DNA from: Watersipora subatra | Taxonomy: Eukaryota; Bryozoa; Gymnolaemata; Cheilostomatida; Watersiporidae | Direction of reading: 5' to 3' | DNA: 64,000 nt | Assembly: GCF_963576615.1 (NCBI RefSeq) | Contig: NC_088714.1 | Location: forward strand, 47,525,772 to 47,589,771 | Shown here: positions 54,430-64,000 of the stretch, piece by piece | Position numbering within the stretch: the first letter of the stretch is position 1 | How the letters are laid out: each line of letters opens with the position of its first letter | The notes under the pieces: model-generated | Told to the model about the DNA's origin: nothing | Databases searched by the model: none | Seen by the model: only the letters and a program-made list of their open reading frames with translations | Translations under genes and position numbers: made by a program

Positions 54430-54674
54430 TGTTGTATGTTGACATTGATGATGTTATTTTCTCATAGCAATAGCATACTACGCAATGTTTGTATAAACAC
54501 TGACTTTCCCACATTTATGTTTATAGAGCTATTATACTCACATTAGCCTTGACTATGCTTGCGTTTAACCCTACAGCTTTGACCATATTATTCAGTTTTA
54601 TGCTAGAGAGCAGAGAATACAGTTGAATCTTGATAACACATAAACTGGTACAATATTACTAGAAGAATATTACA
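54430..54674 (+). repeat. Gypsy 5' LTR
   Basis: 245 bp, TG...CA ends (terminal AATATTACA). Confidence 0.95.
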
Positions 54675-54675
54675 A

Positions 54676-54689
54676 TGGCGACGAGGATG
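54676..54689 (+). promoter_or_regulatory. primer-binding site (tRNA-Ser type)
   Basis: TGGCGACGAGGATG, one base after the LTR, is complementary to the 3' end (CATCCTCGTCGCCA) of eukaryotic tRNA-Ser(GCT) by my recollection of that tRNA. Such priming is typical of Mag-like elements. Confidence 0.75.
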
Positions 54690-54744
54690 TATTGGTGAGG
54701 TGACTGTGAGTTTGCAGTGGATTTTTATCATTCGGGTTATTTAA

Positions 54745-55547
54745 TTGCAAAGACTCGTGATGGATTATGGTTCTGCTCATATTAAGCCATTTGGTGTGGC
54801 TGTGGTCCCTTTGACTGTTGGGTCAAGATGGAGGAAGTGGAAACGGTCCTTTGAGTACTTTGTGGCAGCTAGGTGGATTGCTAATAATGCACAGAAGAAA
54901 GCGATGCTGATGGATCTTTCAGGAGAGGAAGTTCAAGACATATTCGACGTCTTGCCTGAAGAGACTGAAGGTGACAATGTTTATGTCAAGGCAATGGCAG
55001 CTTTAGACAGGTACTTTGAACCAAAAACGAATGTACCATATGAAAGGTCAGTTTTTCGTCGCACTGAAGTAAATGAGGAGAGACGATTACTAGTAATGTG
55101 ACCAGATTACGCCAATTGGCTGTTACCTGTGAGTTTGAAGAGACTGAAAATGTCATTAGAGACCAAGTCATAGAGAAATGTTTTAGCAATAGGCTTGGAT
55201 AAAACTTTTGGAGAAAGGCTCGGGGCTCACATTGGCCAATGTTATAGCAATATCCCAAACTGAAGAGGCTGTTTTGCGGCAGACGAGTGATATAAAGGCT
55301 AATGTCAGTCATGGTGCTAAGAGAGAGGGGAACCAGTTAACAGGGTTAGCGGCACTAGTGGATTGCGCTATAAGACACACAAAAAAGACAGTCGTGCCTG
55401 TTATAGATGCAAGTCGATCAAACATTTGGCATCAGCTCGAGAATGCCCAGCACGAGAGCAGCAGTGTAATGAGTGTGGAAGAAAAGGGCACTTCAAAGGC
55501 TCGAAGTACTGTGATAAAAGCAACAAGTCTACTACATAGGCAGCTGT
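54745..55547 (+). pseudogene. Gypsy gag (broken)
   Basis: Encodes the nucleocapsid/capsid protein of the element. The 54745-55101 frame has RWRKWKRSFEYFVAA and DRYFEPKTNV, typical of Gypsy gag. It ends at a TGA, and homology continues in two other frames (TRLRQLAVTCEFEETENV region, then 55208 onward). Two zinc knuckles of pattern C-x2-C-x4-H-x6-C are at 55399-55512 in the first frame. A TAG at 55540-55550 separates gag from protease. At least two frameshifts. Confidence 0.85.
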
Positions 55548-55557
55548 TGCGGACAGT

Positions 55558-55947
55558 TTGGACTTTACAAACAATACGCAGGAGGCTGATGTGGATGCTC
55601 TATTTACAATTAGTAGCGAGATGTCGGCTGATGAGGGAGACGACTACTATGGTGAGGTGTTTAATCTATATCCTAACAAGTCAGCAAGAACAATACTAAG
55701 ACTCAATGGGTCAGATGTACCTGCGTTGATTGATTCTGGGGCTTCCTGCAATTGGATGGACAAATATACTGCTGACTCTATTAACTGTGCAGTAACTAAG
55801 ACAAGTAAAAGACTTTTTGCCTATGGTAACAGATCTGCATGCTTAGATCTGATTGGTAAAACTCATGTTCATGTTTTTATGCCTGATACTAACAAACGTG
55901 TAGATACTGTATTTTACGTTTTTAATGGTAGGGCTACTATTTTTTAA
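55558..55947 (+). pseudogene. Gypsy aspartic protease
   Basis: 129 codons in the same frame as the zinc knuckles, just after the TAG. The active site IDSGAS lies at 55729-55746 (Asp codon 55732). Usual position between gag and RT. Cleaves the element polyprotein. Ends in a stop before RT, so it is disconnected from it. Confidence 0.85.
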
Positions 55948-56089
55948 GCAGACATACTTCTTAGTTGTTGGACTTGCTTAGGGTTGGACTGGTGGTGGCT
56001 AGGGTTACTGGGAGCGAGACTCTAGGTGTGGGGGTCCTGGAGTTCATTCATGGGTTGATCGCTTCCCGGAATGCTTTGATGGTGTTGGG

Positions 56090-56593
56090 TTGCTGAGAGA
56101 TTTTCGGTTTTCATTGCACATTGATCCGAGTGTTCCACCAGTGGCTCAGCCTGTAAGACGCCTGCCATTTAGCCTTCGTGAGCTCACAAAAGTCAAACTA
56201 GATGAGTTGCTAGAGCAAGGAATTATTGACCGTGTTGAAGGACCCACTAGATGGGTTAGCCCAATAGTTACTGTTCCGAAAGATGAAGGGAAATATATTC
56301 GTCTATGTGTTGGCATGCGCCAGGCTAACAAAGCTATTATTAGGGAGAGGCTTCATATACCTACAGTAAAAGAGTTTTTGTACAATTTGAACGGTGCTCA
56401 GTATTTCAGTAAGGTTGATTTGAAACAAGCGTTTCATCAATTCGAACTGGATCTTGAGTCTAGAGTTATCACAACTTTCATTACCCCCTTTGGTCTTTAT
56501 CGTATAAGAAACTAATGTTTGGGATAGCTTCAGTACCAAATCTAGAAATCTATCACAGGCTTAGCAGGGTGCCAAAACTATGCAGATGACATT
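56090..56593 (+). pseudogene. Gypsy reverse transcriptase N-terminal half (frameshifted)
   Basis: The 56090-56515 frame has PVRRLPFSLRELTKVKLDEL, GIIDRVEGPTRWVSP, and FSKVDLKQAFHQFELD with the first catalytic Asp. A frameshift follows near 56515, with MFGIASVP in the next frame. A short deletion lies before the YADD box, which is at 56579-56590 in the frame of the following ORF. Confidence 0.9.
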
Positions 56594-58801
56594 GTGATAT
56601 TTGGTAAGAATCGTGTAGAGCATGATGAACGCTTAGCTGAGTTCATGAAGCGAATGAGTGGTCTAGGTCTGACGTTAAACGCATCCAAGTGTGTCTTTGG
56701 GGTGACCAAAATAGACTTTGTAGGATTTCAGATTTCTGTTGATGGTGTTTCCCCTTGTCCCAAGAAAGTGAGCTCTTTTGTTAGTGCTAGGGAACCTAAA
56801 GATGTCTCAGAGTTACGAAGTTTTCTTGGGTTGGTAAACTTTGTTGGTAGATTTCTTCCGAACTTGTCAACTTTGGCTGAGCCGTTGCACCGGTTAACTA
56901 AGAAAGGGGTTCGATTTCTGTGGAGTAAAGAACAGAAGTCTGCTTTTGAAGGCATAAAGGCCTTGATGTCAAAGACAGAGACACTAGCATATTTTGACCC
57001 TAGTGCTAGAACTACTGTTACAGTTGATGCCAGTCCATTTAGGCTGGGTTGCATTTTAAGTCAGAAGATAGCTGGTGTGGAGCTTGTAATAGCGTATGGG
57101 CATCGAAGCTTATCCTCTGTGGAACGGCGCTATTCCCAGACAGAGAGAGAAGCATTAGCTATTGTGTGGGGCTGTGAGCATTTTGCAATGTATCTTATTG
57201 ACTTGCAGTTTCGCCTTGTCAGTGATCATCGTCCACTGCAGTTTATCTTCAACAAAGTACAATCTCGACCTTCTGCTCGCATTGAGCAATGGGTGTTGAG
57301 ACTGATGGCATTTGATTATGAAGTTGTATACAAGTCAGGTCAGGAAAACATAGCTGACCCATTGTCAAGGCTTTCTGCTACTCCGGATTGCATTAGGAAT
57401 GTGGCTAATGTTGTTGATGAATATGTACATACGGTAGCTAGGTTGTCAGTTCCAAAAGCAATGTCATTTGATGAGGTCAAGAAGGCATCTATTGACTGTT
57501 CTGAGATGAAACTAGTAAGAGATGCTTTGTTAGATGGAAGGTGGTCTACTTGTTTACCAGCTTACAGGTCAGTGTACACGGAGTTGAGTGATGTTGAAGG
57601 CGTTGTCATGAGAGGCAACAATATAGTCATGCCAGTGGTGCTGCGAGCAAAGGCTGTGGAATTCGCATATGAAGGTCACCAAGGAATAGAAAAGACTAAA
57701 CATTTACTTCGATCCAAATTATGGTGGTCAGGAATGGACAAAGAAGCAGAAGTTAAATGTCGAGAGTGCCGTGAGTGCCAAGTGGTTAGTGCACCTTCAA
57801 AACCTCCTCCTATGGTATCTACTAAAATGCCAGATCGTCCATGGGAGCATATAGCCTGTGACATTTTGGGACCTCTGCCTAATGGAGAAAATGTGTTTGT
57901 AGTAGTTGACTACTACAGTCGTTACTTTGAAGTGTGTTTTTTGAAGTCTACTCAATCAGATAAAATCACGGCAGCTCTTGATTCCATAATATGTCGATGG
58001 GGTGTTCCTTTAAGTGTCAGGACTGATAATGGTCCACAATTTGTCAGCAGCGAGTTGCAAGATTTTTTGCAAAGTTATGGGATTTATTGGTTATCAACTA
58101 CCCCTATGTGGCCTGCTGCTAATGGAGAGGTGGAAAGACAGAACAGGAGCCTGTTAAAAAGCTTCAAAATAGCACATATGTCCGGTAAGGACTACAAAGC
58201 TGAGCTTAGAAGGTTTCTGCTAGCATATCATTCCACACCTCATACAGTGACTGGTGTAGCTCCAGGTGAACTAATGATGGGAAGACCAATGAGGACAAAG
58301 TTACCCTGCCTTGAGAGACAGGAATCTCTGGATGGTGAACTGCGGGATCATCAAGCACTGGCTCAAGAGAAAAGTAGGGCTCTTACAGATGAAGGTCGGT
58401 CACAGGATGACATAATTGTAGGAGATAAAGTTTTGGTAAGGCAGGCCAAGACTGACAAGCTTAGTTCTACATCTCATCCACTGGAACAAAAGGTTGTAGG
58501 AAAGAATGGTTCAGAGGTGGTGGTAGAGAGCCCATAGGGAAAAAGAATGCGTAGAAGTGTTTCTGAAGTTAAACGATTTGTTCAGCTGGGTAGTCTAGGT
58601 GTTTCTAACAATGGTTCTTCAATTGATTCGAGTTTAGCTTCAAGTGGTGTAGGTACTGCTGATAATACAGGTAATATTCCAGATAAAAGTAGCAACCCAG
58701 CAGCACCAGAAGAAGGTCAGAGTGCTAAGTTTGATACACCAATCAGGCCACCTAGAGTGCGGAATATGCCTGTGCGGTATGGAAATCCTATTAGTCATTG
58801 A
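56594..58801 (+). pseudogene. Gypsy RT thumb, RNase H and integrase (one nonsense codon)
   Basis: A long frame of 647 codons (56594-58537) continues after TAG (58535-58537) in the same frame to 58801. RT C-terminus, RNase H with TVDAS near residue 143 and the YSQTEREALAIVWG motif. Then the integrase HHCC zinc finger (H-x3-H about residue 361, C-x2-C ECREC), and the DDE core with Asp near 422 (IACDILG), Asp near 477 (RTDNGPQF) and Glu about 35 residues later (NGEVERQN). The tail ends with PPRVRNMPVRYGNP. Most domains look intact; the start is lost to the upstream breaks. Confidence 0.92.
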
Positions 58802-59260
58802 TTAGCCAGTAGTGCCCTTTTTGTGTGAATTTAGTTGAATAGGAATAGAAAGTAGTGCTAGTCATATTATTCTTGTAGGGAAAGTAGTGTGGTGTGGTGT
58901 AGAAGTAAAAAGGGAAAAAGAAAAAAAAAGAGAAAATCTGGGTATTCGTATTAGTCTGTTGTATTAGCCCGTCATAGTAATACAAGTTGTTATCATTGAG
59001 CAAATATCTACATATAAGCAGTCTCAGTATGAGGTAGTTTTGGAATTCTGGGTGAATTGTGCATCAAGCTGGGTGTTTCTTGGTAGCTTGAGCATTGCGT
59101 CATTGAGTTTTGGGTTTCGATTTGGCTTGTGGTTGTGCTGTGGGGCTGGCACTGCTTGGTGCCTTCTTTTTGGTGCTTGTGGTAGCCATTGGCTGTATCC
59201 TAGCTTGTGTAACACTCAGAGGTATATGCATATTCAATACTGGTGCACTAAATTCAATTA
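58802..59260 (+). other. Gypsy region between pol and the 3' LTR
   Basis: No coding function assigned. The frames here are short and overlapping. Confidence 0.5.
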
Positions 59261-59274
59261 AAGATGGAAAGGGA
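59261..59274 (+). promoter_or_regulatory. polypurine tract
   Basis: AAGATGGAAAGGGA just before the 3' LTR TG; the plus-strand primer of reverse transcription. Confidence 0.75.
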
Positions 59275-59519
59275 TGTTGTATGTTGACATTGATGATGTT
59301 ATTTTCTCATAGCAGTAGCATACTACGCAATGTTTGTATAAACACTGACTTTCCCACATTTATGTTTATAGAGCTATTATACTCACATTAGCCTTGACTA
59401 TGCTTGCGTTTAACCCTACAGCTTTGACCATATTATTTAGTTTTATGCTAGAGAGCAGAGAATACAGTTGAATCTTGATAACACATAAACTGGTTCAATA
59501 TTACTAGAAGAATATAACA
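59275..59519 (+). repeat. Gypsy 3' LTR
   Basis: 245 bp, same ends as the 5' LTR. About four differences (for example caatagc/cagtagc, attcag/atttag, gtacaa/gttcaa, attaca/ataaca). Confidence 0.95.
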
Positions 59520-60111
59520 GGAATGGCCTCTACATTCTTTCACCGTTCGGTCAGACAAAGACAGTACAATATCTCATTTTCACATTTGTACCAGTAACGA
59601 GAGGTACCAGTATCGTCGTATTCAGTGTTTTGACGGATAGCTTCTGGTGGAACAGTAACCCTTTTTATACACACATTTTTATGCAAGAATTGTTATTATT
59701 AACTCAACATACTCAGGATTTTTATTTTGTTTTTTTACCGTTATTAATTGTATCATTTCCAAATCATCATTTATTGTAATTGTAGCAAAACCAACTGAAT
59801 TTAGCTATTAATTGCTAGTTATTTCACATTTATATCTAAAACCATTTATAAATGTTTCATTTTTTTAATTTACTGGAACAAAAACATTTTCCTCATCTTA
59901 TGAAATTCGAAAGTTACAGTTGCTTGAAAAAGTTTGAAAACCTTTACAGTTGCTTTATTTTCTCTCTTAATTTATTTCAATTACACAAAACACTTTTCTC
60001 ATGATATGTAGTTTGAAAGTTAGAATGGCAAATGTTGTTATATGTTAAATACAAATCAATTTTCTGTTCAAAGACTTTTTATTACCCGGGTAATGCCGAG
60101 CATTCATTTAG

Positions 60112-60430
60112 TATTGGGGGTCATCCCATGCTTTATGACAATTTTGATGACCCGACAGCAGGGATATTTGAAAAGTGACAGACGAGATGACCATTTATCA
60201 CTGTGGGTGATGAGGTGCCGATGATTGTGTAAGTAGGCTTACTTAAGGTACAGCTATGCGTAACGAATTTTTTGCTGTTTCTGACCGAAATCACGAAATG
60301 AACAAAACACACAAAATTATTCTGTGATGCTAGAATCGTGCTAGCAAGCACGATTCTAGCAGATTCTACAAATAAATCTTTTCTCCTAAAACTTTTTTAT
60401 TGCCCGGGCAACGCTGGGTAGTACAGCTAG
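60112..60430 (+). mobile_element. Helitron-like composite element, type iv (short), with central hairpin
   Basis: Begins directly after the previous tail and ends TGCCCGGGCAACGCTGGGTAGTACAGCTAG at 60430 (broken here by diverse bases), followed by a TA tract. The middle differs from all other copies. It includes a perfect 15-bp hairpin TGCTAGAATCGTGCT / AGCACGATTCTAGCA with an AGCA loop at 60328-60361. Confidence 0.55.
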
Positions 60431-60711
<281 letters not shown>

Positions 60712-61968
60712 CCGCATATAATAATAGGAGTAGTGTTAATCTCTACCTATCTTAAGATATAATGCTAGGAGTAGTCTTACTCTCTACCTATCCTTAGATA
60801 TAACACTAAGGGTAGTGTTACTCTCTACCTATTCTCAGATACAATACTAGGAGTAGTGTTACTCTCTACCTATCCTCAGATATAATACTAGGAGTCGTAT
60901 TACTCTCTTCCTATCCTCAGATATAATACTAGGAGTCGTATTACTCTCTTCCTATCCTCAGATATAATACTAGTAGTAGTGTTACTCTTTACCTATCCTC
61001 AGATATAATACTAGGAGTAGTGTTACTCTCTACCTATTCTCAGATACAATACTAGAAGTAGTGTTACTCTCTTCCTATCCTCAGATATAATGCTAGGAGT
61101 AGTGTTACTCTCTACCTATCCTCAGATATATTACTAGGAGTAGTGTTACTCTCTACCTATCCTCAGATATAATACTAGGAGTAGTGTTACTCTCTACCTA
61201 GTCTCAGATACAATACTAGAAGTAGTGTTACTCTCTTCCTATCCTCAGATATAATGCTAGGAGTAGTGTTACTCTCTACCTATTCTCAGATATATTACTA
61301 GGAGTAGTGTTACTCTCTACCTATCCTCAGATATAATACTAGGAGTAGTGTTACTCTCTACCTATTCTCAGATACAATACTAGAAGTAGTGTTACTCTCT
61401 TCCCATCCTCAGATATAATGCTAGGAGTAATGTTACTCTCTACCTATTCTCAGATACAATACTAGAAGTAGTGTTACTCTCTACCTATTTTCAGATATAA
61501 TACTAGGAGTAGTGTTACTCTCTACCTATCCTCAGATATAATACTAGGAGTAGTGTTACTCTCTACTTATCCTCAAATATAATACTAGGAGTAGTGTTAC
61601 TCTCTACTTATCTTCAGATATAATACTAGGAGCAATGTTACTCTCTACCTATTCTCAGATACAATACTAGAAGTAGTGTTACTCTCTTCCTATCCTCAGA
61701 TATAATGCTAGGAGTAGTGTTACTCTCTACCTATCCTCAGATATATTACTAGGAGTAGTGTTACTCTCTACCTATCCTCAGATATAATACTAGGAGTAGT
61801 GTTACTCTCTACCTATTCTCAGATACAATACTAGAAATAGTGTTACTCTCTTCCTATCCTCAGATATAATGCTAGGAGTAATGTTACTCTCTACCTATCC
61901 TCAGATATAATACTAGGAGTAGTGTTACTCTCTACCTATTTTCAGATATAATACTAGGAGTAGTGTTA
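60712..61968 (-). repeat. 41-bp satellite array, right side, inverted (part 1)
   Basis: Complement of the 2083-4073 unit: CTAGGAGTAGTGTTACTCTC plus TACCTATCCTCAGATATAATA. A four-monomer higher-order repeat of 164 bp is visible: the 'cagatacaatactagaag' variant lies at 61041, 61205, 61369 and again at 61656 and 61820. Confidence 0.95.
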
Positions 61969-62786
61969 AGGCGTGGTAACACGAGCACCGAACCGAGGTA
62001 GGATCGGTTCGGAGGCTGTTTCGGTTTGGTCCGCGGCACATGTCACACAGCATCCGAAGTCACTTCACTTCCTAGATACCATATGTATGGAGACAGGACA
62101 CTGTTTCATTGGTAGTTTTTTATGTATTTGAGTTAAATATTTATATTGTAAACAGAAAACTTTGAGGAACAATTATAAATTATAATTACGCAGCAGATTT
62201 ATCAGAAGATCGTTCAGCTGCTCAAAATAAATCACTCAATACAAAGATTTTGCCAACCCTTCCCATCAACATAGTTATATTTTTTATTAACATGTGAATG
62301 TTTTTCTATGCTGAGTAAATAACAAACAAAAACAGTCTTTATCATAGTACTGTGGTTTTACATAAATAAATCAGTCAACGATACTTCATCAGGATGAGTA
62401 TGACACATTACTTATATTCTACACGAAAGAAAATCACAATCATTCTCTTACATTTATGCAAAACTTAAGTGCAACATCTTACATTTATGCAACACAATCA
62501 TAAGTCCAGGTGAGCCTTGTCGTAAATCGCTTCATGTTGTTTATTTAACAAAATAAAAGTATCGTCCCATTTCCTTTTAAACTTTGCTCACACGCACGTA
62601 TAAGGAGAAATTTGATGGGTGCTCGCTAGAATTTTAACCAGCCAATAAGAGCAAGGACCACAAAATTTTGAGCAGGACCGAAATGGTTCGTTTCAGCCAG
62701 AAATGTCTTCGGCCAAACTTTTTACAGCTGACAGCGACGCCGTTTTGCGTCATTTAGTTCGTTTCGGCGCTCGTGTGACCATGCCT
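61969..62786. mobile_element. 818-bp TIR element in the satellite, TTA target duplication (PIF/Harbinger-like?)
   Basis: Ends AGGCGTGGTAACACGAGC and complement AGGCATGGTCACACGAGC, then a conserved CCGAA. TTA flanks both sides (61966-61968, 62787-62789), and the satellite reads through exactly as gtg-TTA-ctct when the element is removed. A 3-bp TWA target fits PIF/Harbinger. No transposase; the interior is non-coding. Confidence 0.85.
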
Positions 62787-63200
62787 TTACTCTCTTCTTA
62801 TCCTCAGATATAGTACTAGGAGTAGTGTTACTATCTACCTATACTCAGATATAATACTAGGTGTTGTGTTACTCTCTACTTATCTTCAGATATAATACTA
62901 GGAGTAGTTATACCCTCTACCTATCCTCAGATATATTACTAGGAGTAGTGTTACTTTCTACCTATCCTCAGATATAATACTAGGAGTAGTTATACCCTCT
63001 ACCTATCCTCAGATATATTACTAGGAGTAGTGTTACTCTCTACCTATCTACAGATATAATAGTAAGGGTAATGTTACTCTCTACCTATCATCAGATATAA
63101 TACTAGGAGTAATGTTACTCTTTACCTAACCTCAGTTATAATACTAGGAGTAGTGTCACTCTCTACCAATATTCAGTTACAATACTAGAGGTGGTGTTTT
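62787..63200 (-). repeat. 41-bp satellite array, right side (part 2)
   Basis: About ten more monomers, more diverged than part 1, ending in a degenerate unit near 63200. Confidence 0.9.
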
Positions 63201-63209
63201 TATTTTCTA

Positions 63210-64000
63210 TTCATATATATATTTCTCAAAGCATGTCTGAAGATATGTCTGTCATTCGGGCATCAGCACACGCTGATTATGTTACCGATGTGGCCTCGCG
63301 TTACGATTTCCCTGTTAGGAAATATTTTTCGTAAGACGCAATTACTATATCTGGGGTCAATGCCAATTCTTCTCATGTGGACAATTGTATTATGTTGAGT
63401 AGGAGTGGCCTCTACATTCTGCCACTGTTCAGTCAGACAAAGACAGTCCAGTATCCCCTTTTCACCTTTGTACCAGTGTCGAGAGGTACCAGTATTATCG
63501 TATTCGATAGAGTTTTGATAGAGAGTTTCTGGTGGAGCAGTAACCTTTTTATGCGCACACATACTTCTATGCAAGAATTGTTACTAATAATTCTACATAT
63601 TCAAGATTTCTACTTTGTTTTTTTTTCAGTTTGTATTAATTGTATCATTACTGAACCATCTTTTAATGTAATTGTAGCAAAACTGACTTAATTTAGCTAT
63701 TACTTGCTAATTATCTCACATTTACATCTAAACCTTTTTATAATTTATAACTATTTTTTTTAATTATTTGACTTGCACAAAACATTTATCTCATGATATG
63801 AAGTTTAAAAGTTGTTTGACGAAGTTTGAAAATCTTTTTCAGCAGTTTTTATTTTCTCTATTACTTTATTTCAATTACACAAAACACTTGTCTCATGATG
63901 TGTAGTTTGAAAGTTAGAATGGCAAATGTTGTTATATTTTAAATGCAAATCTATTTTTGGATCAAAGACTTTGTTATTATCTGGGCAATGCCGGGTAGCG
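63210..64000 (+). mobile_element. Helitron-like composite element, type i, cut by window end
   Basis: TATATATATTTCTCAAAGCATG head, then the GCACACGCTGATTATG module, 'ggcctctacattctgcc', and the ATTATCTGGGCAATGCCGGG tail at the window edge. The final CTAG is not included. Confidence 0.68.

Larger units (their letters stand above)
54430..59519 (+). mobile_element. full-length Ty3/Gypsy LTR retrotransposon (5090 bp), tRNA-Ser primed
   Basis: LTRs 54430-54674 and 59275-59519 are both 245 bp, start TGTTGTATG, end in CA, and differ at about four positions. The target duplication GGAAT is at 54425-54429 and 59520-59524. A tRNA-Ser-type primer site follows the 5' LTR. Gag, protease, RT, RNase H and integrase are in Ty3/Gypsy order. 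The primer type and gag zinc knuckles suggest the Mag-like group. Frameshifts and stops make it non-autonomous. Confidence 0.95.
54036..60111 (+). mobile_element. Helitron-like composite element, type ii, split by the Gypsy element
   Basis: Head near 54036 (TATATATATTCCTAAAG), then a complement-strand tRNA-like block (54115-54215, A box TAGCTCAGTGGCAGAGC, B box GTGAGTTCAAATTC). The body runs to 54429, is interrupted, and resumes at 59520 with 'ggcctctacattc'. The tail hairpin is present, but the end reads TTAG (60108-60111) instead of CTAG. Confidence 0.7.

Overview
The window is nuclear DNA of an invertebrate animal. It has spliced genes with GT-AG introns, is AT-rich, and is packed with tandem repeats and decayed eukaryotic transposons (Gypsy, P, pogo/Tigger, mariner, LINE, SINE and Helitron-like). 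I cannot name the species; a lophotrochozoan would fit but is not proven. No bacterial operon, CRISPR array or rRNA is visible.

The backbone is one large inverted duplication. The left arm (about 4.07-19.62 kb, minus strand) and the right arm (about 43.97-53.45 kb, plus strand) each carry exons 2-10 of a canonical nuclear poly(A) polymerase gene. They are separated by about 24 kb of spacer. A 41-bp satellite (2083-4073, and 60712-63200 in the opposite orientation) sits downstream of exon 10 in both copies, so it was probably part of the duplicated unit. The left copy is intact: every splice site is canonical, every phase matches, and all three catalytic aspartates are present. A small ATG exon at 43090-43177 on the minus strand splices in phase onto left exon 2, which implies a first intron of about 24 kb. 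The right copy is dead: both metal-binding Asp of the GADID motif are Asn, exon 7 has a 4-bp insertion, and exon 9 has an in-frame TGA.

Layout. 1-2.08 kb: fold-back element, a weak exon candidate and a triplicated 128-bp repeat. 2.08-4.07: satellite. 4.1-18.8: left poly(A) polymerase exons, with introns invaded by a TA-target-site element (5776-6847), two pogo/Tigger-type elements (8402-9139, 13478-14918), a Helitron-like element and a 45-bp minisatellite of about 38 copies. 19.6-43.1 (spacer and putative intron 1): mariner with long inverted repeats, Helitron-like elements, P-transposase remnant, pogo pseudogene, LINE fragments, tRNA-derived SINE, minisatellites, and a 4.02-kb THAP/P-type element with 30-bp terminal repeats and an 8-bp target duplication. 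44-53.4: the pseudogene arm. 53.5-60.4: AT-rich repeats, then a Helitron-like element split by a complete 5.09-kb Gypsy retrotransposon with 245-bp LTRs. 60.4-63.2: TA microsatellite and satellite, interrupted by an 818-bp TTA-target element. 63.2-64.0: another Helitron-like copy.

How the parts relate: the only clearly functional gene is the left poly(A) polymerase. The right arm is its decayed mirror and supplies empty-site evidence for transposons that entered the left arm. The most unusual repeat observation is a set of elements that share a (TA)n-TTTCTCAAAG head and a CCCGGGCAACGCCGGGT hairpin plus CTAG tail but carry different middles, some of them tRNA-like.
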